In this document: piece by piece, positions 16,218-26,829 of the stretch
Layout of the letters: each line of letters starts with the position of its first letter
How positions within the stretch are numbered: the stretch's first letter is position 1
Assembly: GCF_002237655.1 (NCBI RefSeq)
Contig: NZ_NOKT01000014.1
Coordinates: 154,182-218,181, forward strand
DNA from: Streptomyces sp. XY006
Lineage (GTDB): Bacteria; Actinomycetota; Actinomycetes; Streptomycetales; Streptomycetaceae
Direction: 5' to 3'
Length of the DNA stretch: 64,000 nt
Made by a program: the position numbers and the translations under genes
The notes under the pieces: generated by a model
What the model was told of the DNA's origin: nothing
Seen by the model: only the letters and a program-made list of their open reading frames with translations
Database searches by the model: none

Positions 16218-16913
16218 ATGACGCGGGCGAGCGGCACACAGGGCGGGCCGGTGACGGTGACCAAGGAGGGCATGCCCGCCTGGCTGGACCCGGTGGTGCA
16301 CGCGGTGGAGACGGTCCGGCCGACGCAACTCAGCCGCTTCCTGCCGCCGAAGGACGGCGCCGGGCGGCAGTCCGCCGTGCTGGTCCTCTTCGGGCAGGGC
16401 GAGCGCGGGCCCGAGCTGCTGCTGATGGAGCGCGCGAGCTCCCTGCGGACGCACGCCGGCCAGCCCTCGTTCCCGGGCGGCGCCCTCGACCCGGAGGACG
16501 GCGACCCGCACGGTGACGGCCCGCTGCGCGCCGCCCTGCGCGAGGCGGAGGAGGAGACGGGCCTCGACCCGGCCGGCGTGCAGCTGTTCGGCGTCCTGCC
16601 CCGCCTCTACATCCCGGTCAGCGGTTTCGTCGTGACGCCGGTGCTGGGCTGGTGGCGCGAGCCGAGCCCGGTCGGCGTCGTCGATCCGAACGAGACCGCC
16701 CGGGTCTTCACCGTCCCCGTGGTGGATCTCACGGACCCGGCGAACAGGGCGACCACGGTCCACCCCAGCGGCCACCGAGGTCCGGCATTTCTCGTCGAAT
16801 CGGCCCTTGTCTGGGGTTTCACGGCCGGAATCATCGACCGGCTGCTGCACTACGCGGGCTGGGAGCGGCCCTGGGACCGGGAGAAGCAGGTCCCGCTCGA
16901 CTGGCGCGCATGA
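16218..16913 (+). CDS. NUDIX hydrolase, CoA pyrophosphatase type
   Basis: 231 residues from the ATG at 16218. SSLRTHAGQPSFPGGALDPE followed by ALREAEEETGL gives the CoA-specific SxxRxHxGxxxFPGG box plus the Nudix REUxEE helix, which is the NUDT7/CoAse signature. The predicted reaction splits CoA or its derivatives into phosphopantetheine and 3',5'-ADP. FVTPVLGWW and FLVESALVWGFTAGIIDRLL are also typical. The start is the least certain part: GTG 16212 and ATG 16272 are alternatives. Its stop lies 13 bases before the protease gene, so the two are probably co-transcribed. Confidence 0.85.
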   Translation: MTRASGTQGGPVTVTKEGMPAWLDPVVHAVETVRPTQLSRFLPPKDGAGRQSAVLVLFGQGERGPELLLMERASSLRTHAGQPSFPGGALDPEDGDPHGDGPLRAALREAEEETGLDPAGVQLFGVLPRLYIPVSGFVVTPVLGWWREPSPVGVVDPNETARVFTVPVVDLTDPANRATTVHPSGHRGPAFLVESALVWGFTAGIIDRLLHYAGWERPWDREKQVPLDWRA

Positions 16914-16926
16914 CAGGGTGGCCTTC

Positions 16927-18126
16927 GTGAACGTGCTGGACATCTTGTTGCTGGTCGCCGCCGTGTGGTTCGCGGTCGTCGGGTACCGCCAGGGGTTCGT
17001 CGTCGGCATCCTGTCGGTGATCGGCTTCCTGGGCGGTGGCCTCGTCGCGGTCTACGTGCTGCCCGTCATCTGGGACGCGCTCACGGACAACGCGGAGGTG
17101 AGCACGACCGCCGCTGTCGTGGCGGTCGTCGTCGTCATCGTCTGCGCGTCCGTAGGCCAGGCCCTCACCACCCACCTCGGCAACAAGCTGCGCCGGCACA
17201 TCACCTGGTCCCCGGCCCGGGCGCTGGACGCCACCGGCGGCGCCCTGGTCAACGTCGTGGCCATGCTCCTGGTCGCCTGGCTGATCGGCTCGGCCCTCGC
17301 GGGCACGACCCTGCCGACGCTCGGCAAGGAGGTCCGCAACTCCAAGGTGCTGCTCGGTGTCTCCCAGGCGCTGCCGGACCAGGCCGCCACCTGGTTCGCG
17401 GACTTCTCCTCCGTCCTCGCGCAGAACGGCTTCCCACAGGTCTTCAGCCCGTTCGCGAACGAGCCGATCACCGACGTCCAGCCGCCCGACCCGGCCCTGG
17501 CGAACAGCCCGGTCGCGACCCGCGCCCAGCGCTCCATCGTCAAGGTCATGGGCACGGCCCCGAGCTGCGGCAAGGTCCTGGAGGGCACCGGATTCGTCTT
17601 CTCCGACCGCCGCGTCATGACCAACGCGCACGTGGTGGGCGGCGTCGACGAGCCCACCGTGCAGATAGGCGGCGAGGGCAAGAAGTACGACGCCAAGGTC
17701 GTGCTCTACGACTGGCGGCGCGACATCGCCGTGCTGGACGTGCCGGACCTCAAGGCGCCCGCGCTGCGGTTCACCTCCGAAGACGCGACCAGCGGCGACA
17801 GCGCGATCGTCGCGGGCTTCCCGGAGAACGGGGCGTACGACGTGCGGGCCGCGCGCGTGCGGGGCCGCATCACGGCCAACGGCCCGGACATCTACCACCG
17901 CGGCACGGTCCGCCGCGACGTCTACTCCCTCTACGCGACCGTCCGCCAGGGCAACTCCGGCGGCCCGCTCCTCACGCCCGACGGCAAGGTCTACGGCGTG
18001 GTGTTCGCCAAGTCCCTCGACGACGCCGAGACGGGATACGCGCTCACCGTGGACGAGATCCAGGACGACATCACCAAGGGCCGCACCGCCAACCGGCAGG
18101 TGGGCAGCGACAGCTGCGCCCTGTAG
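16927..18126 (+). CDS. MarP-like membrane serine protease (CvpA fused to trypsin domain)
   Basis: 399 residues. Four N-terminal membrane segments (about 4-120) form a CvpA/colicin V production domain. The periplasmic-side domain from about 195 is a chymotrypsin-like protease with catalytic His235 (NAHVVGG), Asp266 (RRDIAVLDV) and Ser344 (QGNSGGPL). Cys214 and the penultimate-region Cys (DSCAL) match the regulatory disulphide I recall in M. tuberculosis MarP (Rv3671c), which protects against acid and oxidative stress. The GTG at 16927 has AGGGTGG five bases upstream, so I prefer it to GTG 16918. Also next to an nth/NUDIX pair in mycobacteria, as I recall. Confidence 0.92.
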   Translation: MNVLDILLLVAAVWFAVVGYRQGFVVGILSVIGFLGGGLVAVYVLPVIWDALTDNAEVSTTAAVVAVVVVIVCASVGQALTTHLGNKLRRHITWSPARALDATGGALVNVVAMLLVAWLIGSALAGTTLPTLGKEVRNSKVLLGVSQALPDQAATWFADFSSVLAQNGFPQVFSPFANEPITDVQPPDPALANSPVATRAQRSIVKVMGTAPSCGKVLEGTGFVFSDRRVMTNAHVVGGVDEPTVQIGGEGKKYDAKVVLYDWRRDIAVLDVPDLKAPALRFTSEDATSGDSAIVAGFPENGAYDVRAARVRGRITANGPDIYHRGTVRRDVYSLYATVRQGNSGGPLLTPDGKVYGVVFAKSLDDAETGYALTVDEIQDDITKGRTANRQVGSDSCAL

Positions 18127-18543
18127 GGACGGTCCTGGAGCCGGGTGCGCCGGCGCGTCCCGCGCAGGTCACTCGCGGGGGTGACGCGTCAGTCGCGTGT
18201 GTGGCGCAGCCGTACGGAGACCCAGCGGGCCCGGCGGCGGAGGATGCGCGGGATCCCGACCCGGGGGTCGGCGGTCGCCATCTGCGGTGCACCGCTGCGT
18301 TGGTGGGGGTTCGCTCCGCCCGCCGAGCGGCGATTGCGGCTTGCGTCACTGTAATCGTGCGTCCAGCCCATACCCCGACGTGTGCCCCCGCCGCATGGTC
18401 GATAACCGCCTCCGGCGGGTCCAATTGGCCTATGCGCCGGGCAAGTGGCCGTTCGTAGGACAAGCGTTCAGGCGGGGCGTACTGGACGGGGTCGCGCGGT
18501 CACTGATTGGGGTTCAGCCGGTCACCGGCCGGGGGTCGCGCGG
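18127..18543. other. 417-bp gap with a possible tiny gene
   Basis: The gap separates the convergent protease and hydrolase genes. On the minus strand, 18189-18371 could encode a 60-residue Arg-rich peptide (starting MGWTHDYSDASRNRR) with mostly G/C third positions, but its ribosome site is weak and I do not recognise it. The segment 18340-18440 is AT-richer and may carry a promoter. Otherwise nothing clear. Confidence 0.35.
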
Positions 18544-19482
18544 TCACCGGTCGGGTTCGGGATCCCGCAGCCAGTTGATGAGTTCCGCGGAGAAGGCGAC
18601 CGGGTCCTCCTCGTGCGGGAAGTGGCCGAGACCGTCGAACAGCCGCCAGCGGTAGGGGGCTTCGACGTACTCGCCGGAGCCGGCCGCGCTGCGCGTGCGC
18701 ATCACCGGGTCGAGCGAGCCGTGCAGATGGAGCGTCGGCACGCGCACCGGCCGCTTCATCCGCCGGTTGAACTGGATACCGTCCGGGCGGGCCAGGGAGC
18801 GCACCATCCAGCGGTACGGCTCGACCGCGCAGTGCGCCGCCGAGGGGATGCACATGGCGCGGCGGTAGTTCTCCAGCGCCTCCTCCTCGGGCGGGCGCGG
18901 CCCGGACCACTCCTGGATCAGCTCGGCCACCAGCGCCCCGTCGTCGGCGGTGAGCTGCCGTTCCGGGATCCAGGGCCGCTGGAACCCCCAGATGTGTGAA
19001 CCGGCGCGGGTCTGCTTGACGTCCCGCAGCATGGCCGAGCGCCAGCGCCGCGGGTGCGGCATGGAGGAGACCGCCAGCCGCCGCACCAGCTTGGGGCGCA
19101 TCGCGGCGGCCGTCCACGCCAGGTATCCGCCCAGGTCGTGACCGACGAGCGCGGCGTCCGGCTCGCCCAGCGAGCGGATGACCCCGGTGACGTCGAGCGC
19201 GAGGTTGGCGGGGTCGTAGCCGCGCGGTGTGCGGTCGCTGCCCCCGACACCGCGCAGGTCCATCGCGACGGCCCGGAAGCCGGCGTCGGCGAGCGCCACC
19301 AGCTGGTGCCGCCAGGTCCACCAGAACTGCGGGAAACCGTGCAGCAGCAGCACCAGCGGCCCGTCGCCCAGCTCGGCGATGTGGAAGCGGGCGCCGTTGG
19401 CGGCGACGTCGCGGTGGCTCCAGGGGCCGTCCAGGAGGACGGCCGAGGCCGGTTGTGCCGGGGCAGGGGCGGGGTCCGTCAT
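18544..19482 (-). CDS. alpha/beta hydrolase, epoxide hydrolase-like
   Basis: 312 residues. LLLHGFPQFWWTWRHQL is the HGFP oxyanion-hole motif, VAMDLRGVGGSDRTPRGY follows, and VGHDLGGYLAW carries a GHD nucleophile-elbow (Asp nucleophile), as in soluble epoxide hydrolases and haloalkane dehalogenases. The catalytic His is in GLGHFPHEEDP. The substrate is unknown. The start ATG at 19482 overlaps the stop of the upstream holin-X gene by four bases, so the two are co-translated. Confidence 0.9.
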   Translation of the reverse strand: MTDPAPAPAQPASAVLLDGPWSHRDVAANGARFHIAELGDGPLVLLLHGFPQFWWTWRHQLVALADAGFRAVAMDLRGVGGSDRTPRGYDPANLALDVTGVIRSLGEPDAALVGHDLGGYLAWTAAAMRPKLVRRLAVSSMPHPRRWRSAMLRDVKQTRAGSHIWGFQRPWIPERQLTADDGALVAELIQEWSGPRPPEEEALENYRRAMCIPSAAHCAVEPYRWMVRSLARPDGIQFNRRMKRPVRVPTLHLHGSLDPVMRTRSAAGSGEYVEAPYRWRLFDGLGHFPHEEDPVAFSAELINWLRDPEPDR

Positions 19483-19967
19483 GACGACGAGCGTGCCACA
19501 GCCTCGATGGCCTCGGGGACCCGGTCCTGCGTGAGCTCCGGACGCGGGTGCGGCTTGGCGTTCTGCAGGACGACCGCGCTCTCCTTCATCGAGGCGGCGA
19601 CCTTCTGCGGGCCCTTGCTCTTCTTGGCCTTCTTCGCGAAGACCACGCCGATCAGCGCGAGGACGAGCGCGACCAGCACGTTCGCCGCGAAGGACAGCAG
19701 GAAGCAGACGGCGAGGTTCCACTCGCTCCAGGTGCGGATGCCGTACGCCAGCGCGAAGTTCAGCATCGGCAGGGAGAAGATCAGCACCGCGCCGGCCAGC
19801 GAGAACGCGCCGCCGCTGGTCGCGCCGCGCTTGACGTCCTGCTTGAGCTGGGCCTTGGCCAGCGCGATCTCGTCGTGCACCAGCGCCGACATGTCCGCCG
19901 TCGCCGAGGCGAACAGCTGGCCGATGCTGCGTTCGGCGCCGACCGGGCTGCCGTCGGGTGCGCTCAT
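19479..19967 (-). CDS. holin-X family small membrane protein
   Basis: 162 residues. The segment QLFASATADMSALVHDEIAL, then AKAQLKQDVKRGATSG, and two strong membrane helices (about 53-76 and 83-108) match the actinobacterial holin-X superfamily, often mislabelled phage holin. The C-terminal part is charged (AKKAKKSKGPQK). There are no phage genes nearby, so a lysis role is not supported; these proteins are core in actinobacteria. First gene of a two-gene operon with the alpha/beta hydrolase. Confidence 0.88.
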   Translation of the reverse strand: MSAPDGSPVGAERSIGQLFASATADMSALVHDEIALAKAQLKQDVKRGATSGGAFSLAGAVLIFSLPMLNFALAYGIRTWSEWNLAVCFLLSFAANVLVALVLALIGVVFAKKAKKSKGPQKVAASMKESAVVLQNAKPHPRPELTQDRVPEAIEAVARSSS

Positions 19968-20087
19968 CGCGGTCTCCCTCTTCTGCGTACGGTCCGATTT
20001 CCGCGTCCTGTGCCTGACTCGCCACAGTCGTCCGACTGCGTACGGCCTGACTGCGTACGGTCCCGTCTTTTGTACCGTCTCGTCAGA

Positions 20088-21524
20088 TCATGCCGGACCG
20101 TCGCGGTCATCGCCTGCCCCGCCCGGCACTTCGGCAAGCCCGTGGCGCGCGTCTGCCTTCTCCTGGGCGATCCGGCGGTGCTCGGCGGCCTTGCGTTCGT
20201 AGCGCTCGGCCAGGCGCAAGTGGTAGGCCGGGTCGTCCTCCTCGTAGATGTCCGGGATGCCGTCGGCGTCCTCGTCGCGCTCCTCTTCCTCCCACAGACG
20301 GCGGTACTTGGCGTTCCGGATCTTCAGCAGGACGGTCGCGAGGACCGCGGCGACGAGCGAGCCCGTCAGCACCGCGGCCTTGACCGCGCCGGTCATGGCC
20401 TGGTCGCCCTCGAAGGCGAGTTCGCCGATGAGCAGCGAGACCGTGAAGCCGATGCCGGCCAGGCTCGCCACGGCGAACACGTCCGCCCATTCCAGGTCCT
20501 CGCTGAGCGAGGCCCGGGTGAAACGGGCCGTCAGCCACGTCCCGCCGAAGATGCCGAGCGCCTTGCCGACGACCAGCCCGAGCACGACCCCGAGGGTCTC
20601 GGGGGTGGTGAACACCTCGGCGAGCGCCCCGCCGGACACGGCGACACCCGCGCTGAACAGCGCGAACAGCGGTACGGCCAGTCCGGCCGACAGCGGCCGC
20701 ACGAGGTGCTCGATGTGCTCGCCGGGGGAGTGGGCCTCGCCCTCCTTGCGGTGGCAGCGCAGCATCAGGCCCATGGCGACACCGGCGATGGTGGCGTGGA
20801 CGCCGCTGTTGTACATCAGCGCCCAGATCACCAGCGCGAGCGGCACGTACACGTACCAGCCGCGTACGCCGGCCCGCAGCAGCAGCCAGAAGACGACCAG
20901 GCCCGCCACGGCACCGCCGAGCGCGGCGAAGTTCAGCCCGTCCGTGAAGAACACGGCGATGATCAGGATCGCGAAGAGGTCGTCGACGACGGCGAGCGTG
21001 AGCAGGAACGCCCGCAGCGCGCTCGGCAGGGACGTGCCGATGACGGCGAGCACGGCGAGCGCGAAGGCGATGTCGGTGGCGGTCGGCACGGCCCAGCCGG
21101 CCAGGGAACCGCCGCCGGTGACGTTGGTGAGGGTGTAGACGAGCGCCGGTACGGCCATGCCGCACAGGGCGGCCACGACCGGGAGCGCGGCGGCCTTGGG
21201 GTCGCGCAGATCACCGGCGACGAGTTCGCGTTTGAGTTCGATACCGGCGACGAAGAAGAAGATCGCGAGCAGTCCGTCGGCGGCCCAGTGCGCGACCGAC
21301 AGGTCGAGGCCGAGGGCGGCGGGGCCGAAGTGGAAGTCGGCGACGCTCTCGTAGCTGTCGTGCAGCCCGGGGATGTTCGCCCACAGCAGCGCGGCGACCG
21401 CGGCGACGAGCAGCAGCACCCCGCCGACCGTCTCGGTGCGCAGCGCGTCCGCCACGTAGGTCCGCTCGGGGAGCGAGAGCCGTCCGAGGACCTTGCGGGG
21501 GGTGCTGGAGCGGGGCGCGGTCAC
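20088..21524 (-). CDS. nhaA: Na+/H+ antiporter NhaA
   Basis: 478 residues from the GTG at 21524, which has GGAGG eight bases upstream. Eleven to twelve membrane segments are visible. The transport and sensor residues are in place: Asp151 in TATDIAFALA and the Asp181-Asp182 pair in AVVDDLFAILIIA, plus GIELKREL and GIGFTVSLLIGELAF. It exports sodium for protons at alkaline pH. The last 75 residues are a soluble, highly charged extension (EEEERDEDADGIPDIYEEDD) longer than in E. coli NhaA. An AT-rich palindrome lies about 80 bp upstream. Confidence 0.94.
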   Translation of the reverse strand: MTAPRSSTPRKVLGRLSLPERTYVADALRTETVGGVLLLVAAVAALLWANIPGLHDSYESVADFHFGPAALGLDLSVAHWAADGLLAIFFFVAGIELKRELVAGDLRDPKAAALPVVAALCGMAVPALVYTLTNVTGGGSLAGWAVPTATDIAFALAVLAVIGTSLPSALRAFLLTLAVVDDLFAILIIAVFFTDGLNFAALGGAVAGLVVFWLLLRAGVRGWYVYVPLALVIWALMYNSGVHATIAGVAMGLMLRCHRKEGEAHSPGEHIEHLVRPLSAGLAVPLFALFSAGVAVSGGALAEVFTTPETLGVVLGLVVGKALGIFGGTWLTARFTRASLSEDLEWADVFAVASLAGIGFTVSLLIGELAFEGDQAMTGAVKAAVLTGSLVAAVLATVLLKIRNAKYRRLWEEEERDEDADGIPDIYEEDDPAYHLRLAERYERKAAEHRRIAQEKADARHGLAEVPGGAGDDRDGPA

Positions 21525-21603
21525 GGGGAGGACCTCCGGTCGGTGGGCAGGGCTGAGCGCTTGCCGACCAGACTTCCCGGCGCACCATGGAGCACTTGTT
21601 TTT

Positions 21604-21618
21604 CTTAGTTTAGCTAAG
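21604..21618. promoter_or_regulatory. AT-rich palindrome in nhaA promoter
   Basis: CTTAG-TTTAG-CTAAG, also containing the perfect palindrome TTAGCTAA, lies 80 bp before the nhaA start in an AT-rich island. On the minus strand TAAACT could be the -10 box, so the palindrome overlaps the likely promoter as an operator would. Confidence 0.4.
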
Positions 21619-21673
21619 GGTGTGGTCGCCCGCACCCCCTGATCTGCGCCGGGGGTGTGCGGCGGAGTGTGCG

Positions 21674-21708
21674 AAGGGCACCCGGCGGACCGACCGCCGG
21701 GTGCCCTT
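21674..21708 (-). terminator. acs terminator
   Basis: A perfect 15-bp stem (21674-21688 with 21694-21708) and 5-base loop, 28 bases beyond the acs stop and before the nhaA control region. Confidence 0.85.
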
Positions 21709-21735
21709 GCTGGCCTGCGCCATGCGCGTGGGTGA

Positions 21736-23691
<1,956 letters not shown>

Positions 23692-23776
23692 GGCATCTGC
23701 CTTTCCCAGGGTGTCCGTTGTGTCCCAGGCCACAGCTCATCAGACCCGGGGGTGCGATGACAAGGGCCGACCGCCG

Positions 23777-23792
23777 ATTGGTTTAGACCTGT
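23777..23792. promoter_or_regulatory. DasR-like (dre) site upstream of acs
   Basis: ATTGGTTTAGACCTGT matches the dre consensus I recall (ACTGGTCTAGACCACT, palindromic) at 13 of 16 positions and keeps the GGT..AGACC core. It is centred about 95 bp before the acs start, where an operator would be expected. DasR is the N-acetylglucosamine-responsive GntR regulator of Streptomyces. Confidence 0.45.
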
Positions 23793-24174
23793 CCGGCGGT
23801 GCTGTCGGCGGCCGGGGTCATCCGTACCCACGGACGCCGACCAGGGAAAGTTCAGCAAATGTAACGACGGTCACGCGGGAGCGGCCGGGGGCTGGGAGGT
23901 GGTGGGAGTGGCTTGGGGGCGGGGGGCCGGGCCGGCGCCCGACCCTGGGGCGGGCGTCGGTGGGCAGGGGCTCGGGCGGGAGGCTCCGGTGTGAGGGCGT
24001 CGGTGGGCGGGGCCCGACTAGAGGACTCCGGTGGGTGGCAGGGTGCGCGTGCCCCAGGCGCGGGGGCCCGCGCACCCGGCCCGGCGGCCCGCTGGCCGAG
24101 TGCCGGACTGTTGGGTCGACCGGCTCACGTCGGTGCGCCGCTGCCGGTCGACCCGGCTCATGCCGTCAGGTCCG
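23793..24174. other. 382-bp GC-rich spacer with repeats
   Basis: No gene seen. From about 23880 to 24060 the sequence is a purine-rich, poorly ordered repeat (GGGCGGG, GGCGTCGGTGGGC twice). At 24158-24191 a 17-bp unit (ATGCCGTCAGGTCCGTC) is duplicated across the last codons of the carbonic anhydrase fusion gene. Confidence 0.45.
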
Positions 24175-26538
24175 TCATGCCGTCAGGTCCGTCTCCCGGA
24201 CCCGGTCGAAGGCGCCGCCGCCCTCCGCGTCGGTGAGCAGGTACGACTCGGCCTCACCCACGTGGAAGTACATCCCGTGCAGCTCCAGCGTGCCCTCCTC
24301 GATGGCCCGGGCCACCGAGTCGTGGGCGCGCAGGTGTTCCAGCTGCTGGACGACGTTGATCAGGCAGAGCTGCTCGACCGGGTCCTCGGGCGCCCGTCCG
24401 GCCAGGCTGCCCCAGGGCCGGCTGCCGTCGGCCATGCGCTCCACGCTCGGCCGTCCGTGCCGCAGCCACCGCTCCAGTGGGGTACGGGTGCCTCCCGGCT
24501 CGGAGTTGAGCAGGGCCTGCATGGCACCGCAACCCGAGTGCCCGCACACCGTGATGGACCGGACGCGCAGGACGTCCACGGCGTACTCGATCGCTGCTGC
24601 CACCGAGTCGTCGCCGCTCTCCTCGCCCGGACGCGGCACGAGGTTGCCCACGTTGCGCACGACGAAGAGGTCGCCCGGACCACTGGAGGTGATCATCGAC
24701 GTGACCAGTCGTGAGTCGGCGCAGGTCAAAAAGAGCTGCGACGGCCGTTGTCCCTCGCGCGCCAGCCGGGCCAGCTCGCTGCGCACCAGGGGCGCGGTGT
24801 TGCGCTGGAAGGCGCTGATGCCACGCGCCAGTTCGTGCCCGCGGCCGGCGCCGGTGGGGTCCGGCTCGGGCCCGTCCGATCCGTCCTCGTTCTTCTCGGG
24901 CGGGGGCGTGGACTGCGGGCCTTCGCACTGGTGGTTGCGCCAGGCCGTCCAGGGCCGGCAGCGGCAGTCGGAGACGGTGGAGGGCTCGGAGATGCGCGTG
25001 CCGGGGTGCCGGCCGGTGATCTCGACCGTGCCGCCCTGGGCGGTGTGCGTCTTCTGCCAGTCCTGCAGCGTCTCGTACGCCGCGTGGTCCATGAACGACC
25101 CGTCCAGCTCGACGACGGTGTCCGCGCCGTGCGGGACGAGATGCAGGGCACGGCTGAGCCGCGGCACCGCGAGGAACGTCAACTGCCCTCTGACGTGTAC
25201 GTGATGGACTCCTTCCCTCTCCTCGTGCGTGATGCGGGTGCGGGTGAGGCGGTGCAGGGCGACCGCCACGGCCATGGCGATGCCCAGGGCGACGCCCTGG
25301 AGGACGCCGAGCGAGACCACGCCCAGGGTGGTGACGGCGTAGACCCACACCTCTCGGTGGCGCGTGACCGTGCGGATGTGGTTCAGCGACACCATCTGGA
25401 TGCCGACGGACATCACCAGGGCGGCGAGCGAGGCGAGCGGGATGAGCTCCAGGAGCGGGACCATCAGCAGCGTGGCGATCACTACGAGAACGCCGTGCAG
25501 CATCGTGGAGTTCCGGCTCACCGCTCCCGCGTTCACATTCGCCGTCGTCCGCACGGCCACGCCGGCGATGGGCAGGCCGCCGAGCGAGCCGGAGACGATG
25601 TTGGCGGCGCCCTGCCCGAGCAGTTCCCGGTCGAGGTCGGAGCGGCCGACCCCGGCGGGCAGGCCCGGGCGGCCCGCCACCAGCTTGTCCACGGCCACCG
25701 CTCCGAGCAGCGACTGCACGCTGCACACCAGCGTGGTGGTCAACACGGCGGCGACCAGGCCCAGTACGGGGCCCTCGGGCAGGCCCGCCAGGGCGTGGTT
25801 GCTCCAGGACGGCAGATCGACCTTGGGCAGGCGCAGACCGGCCAGGGCGGCGGCCGCGGTGGCTCCGGCGACGGCGATGAGCGCGGCCGGGATCTTCCGC
25901 AGCAGGCGTCCGGCCCGCCCGGGCAGTCTCGGCCAGAGCAGCAGCAGCGCCAGCGTGAGCGCGCTGACCGATACCGACGCCGGGCGCATCTGCGCCAACT
26001 GGGCGGGCAGTGCGCGCAGGTTGTCCGGGACGGAGCTCTGCGGCGTGCCGCCGAGCACGATGTGCAGCTGGGCGACGGCGATGGTGACACCGATGCCGGC
26101 GAGCATGCCGTGCACGATGGCGGGGCTGACGGCGAGGGCGCCGCGGGCCACGCGCAGGCAGCCGAGCCCGAGTTGGGCGAGTCCGGCGAGGACGGTGATG
26201 GCGCAGGTCGTCCGCCAGCCGTAGCGCTGGATGAGGTCGGCGGTGACGACCGTGAGTCCGGCGGCGGGGCCGCTCACCTGGAGCGGGGAGCCGCCGAGCC
26301 ATCCGGCGACGAGTCCGCCCACGGCGGCGGCGACGAGGCCGGCCTGGAGCGGGGCGCCGGTGGCGAGGGCGATGCCCAGGGACAGGGGCAGGGCGATCAG
26401 GAAGACCGCGATCGAGGCCGACACGTCGGCACCCGCGATGCGGAAGCGGCGGGGGCCGGACGGCGGCGGACTGTGGGGTGGATGAGTGCGTTCGGTGCGG
26501 TTCGGGTCGGTGGTACGCGTGGGGACGCAGGCTGACAT
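24175..26538 (-). CDS. SulP transporter fused to beta-carbonic anhydrase
   Basis: 787 residues. Residues about 30-450 are a SulP/SLC26 transporter with around ten membrane segments (GLVAGWLGGSPLQVSGPAAG and VSGSLGGLPIAGVAVRTTAN). A STAS-like domain follows (about 470-550), then a linker and a beta-carbonic anhydrase from about 570 with zinc motifs CADSR and HSGC plus NVGNLVPRP. The fusion should import bicarbonate (or an anion) and interconvert it with CO2 at the inner face. The ATG at 26538 follows GGAGGAG at a suitable distance. It diverges from the deacetylase-like lipoprotein gene. Confidence 0.92.
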   Translation of the reverse strand: MSACVPTRTTDPNRTERTHPPHSPPPSGPRRFRIAGADVSASIAVFLIALPLSLGIALATGAPLQAGLVAAAVGGLVAGWLGGSPLQVSGPAAGLTVVTADLIQRYGWRTTCAITVLAGLAQLGLGCLRVARGALAVSPAIVHGMLAGIGVTIAVAQLHIVLGGTPQSSVPDNLRALPAQLAQMRPASVSVSALTLALLLLWPRLPGRAGRLLRKIPAALIAVAGATAAAALAGLRLPKVDLPSWSNHALAGLPEGPVLGLVAAVLTTTLVCSVQSLLGAVAVDKLVAGRPGLPAGVGRSDLDRELLGQGAANIVSGSLGGLPIAGVAVRTTANVNAGAVSRNSTMLHGVLVVIATLLMVPLLELIPLASLAALVMSVGIQMVSLNHIRTVTRHREVWVYAVTTLGVVSLGVLQGVALGIAMAVAVALHRLTRTRITHEEREGVHHVHVRGQLTFLAVPRLSRALHLVPHGADTVVELDGSFMDHAAYETLQDWQKTHTAQGGTVEITGRHPGTRISEPSTVSDCRCRPWTAWRNHQCEGPQSTPPPEKNEDGSDGPEPDPTGAGRGHELARGISAFQRNTAPLVRSELARLAREGQRPSQLFLTCADSRLVTSMITSSGPGDLFVVRNVGNLVPRPGEESGDDSVAAAIEYAVDVLRVRSITVCGHSGCGAMQALLNSEPGGTRTPLERWLRHGRPSVERMADGSRPWGSLAGRAPEDPVEQLCLINVVQQLEHLRAHDSVARAIEEGTLELHGMYFHVGEAESYLLTDAEGGGAFDRVRETDLTA

Positions 26539-26829
26539 CGTTTCCCGTCTCCTCCGGGGCTGCGCGGTCGCGTGACTGGGGTCCCGCACGGGGCGGGGCG
26601 GTCGCGGCCGTGGGTCACGGCGTATTTCGGCGGGATAAATCAACGCTCGGTAAACGGATCGTAATGCAGAGTAAAGGGTGAGCATAGACATTACGGGCAA
26701 ATGGGCGAATAGATCACCCCGAAGAGTGAAGTGGCTATCTGATCGGCTTGTCGTACTAATTCCTTCTTCGTCCCGTGCGACTTTGGCGGCGCTGTCGGCA
26801 CCCGAGAGAAGGAAGAAGGTGGACGGAAC
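26539..26829. promoter_or_regulatory. AT-rich divergent promoter region
   Basis: The 291 bp between the two divergent starts hold an unusually AT-rich core (about 26630-26780, with TAAATC, GTAAAGGG and GTACTAATTCC). I see no gene. It must contain both promoters, but I cannot fix -10 and -35 boxes with confidence. Confidence 0.45.

Noticed and set aside
19479..19967. Prophage remnant suggested by a holin-like protein
   Set aside because: No integrase, lysin or structural phage gene is near; holin-X proteins are core in actinobacteria.
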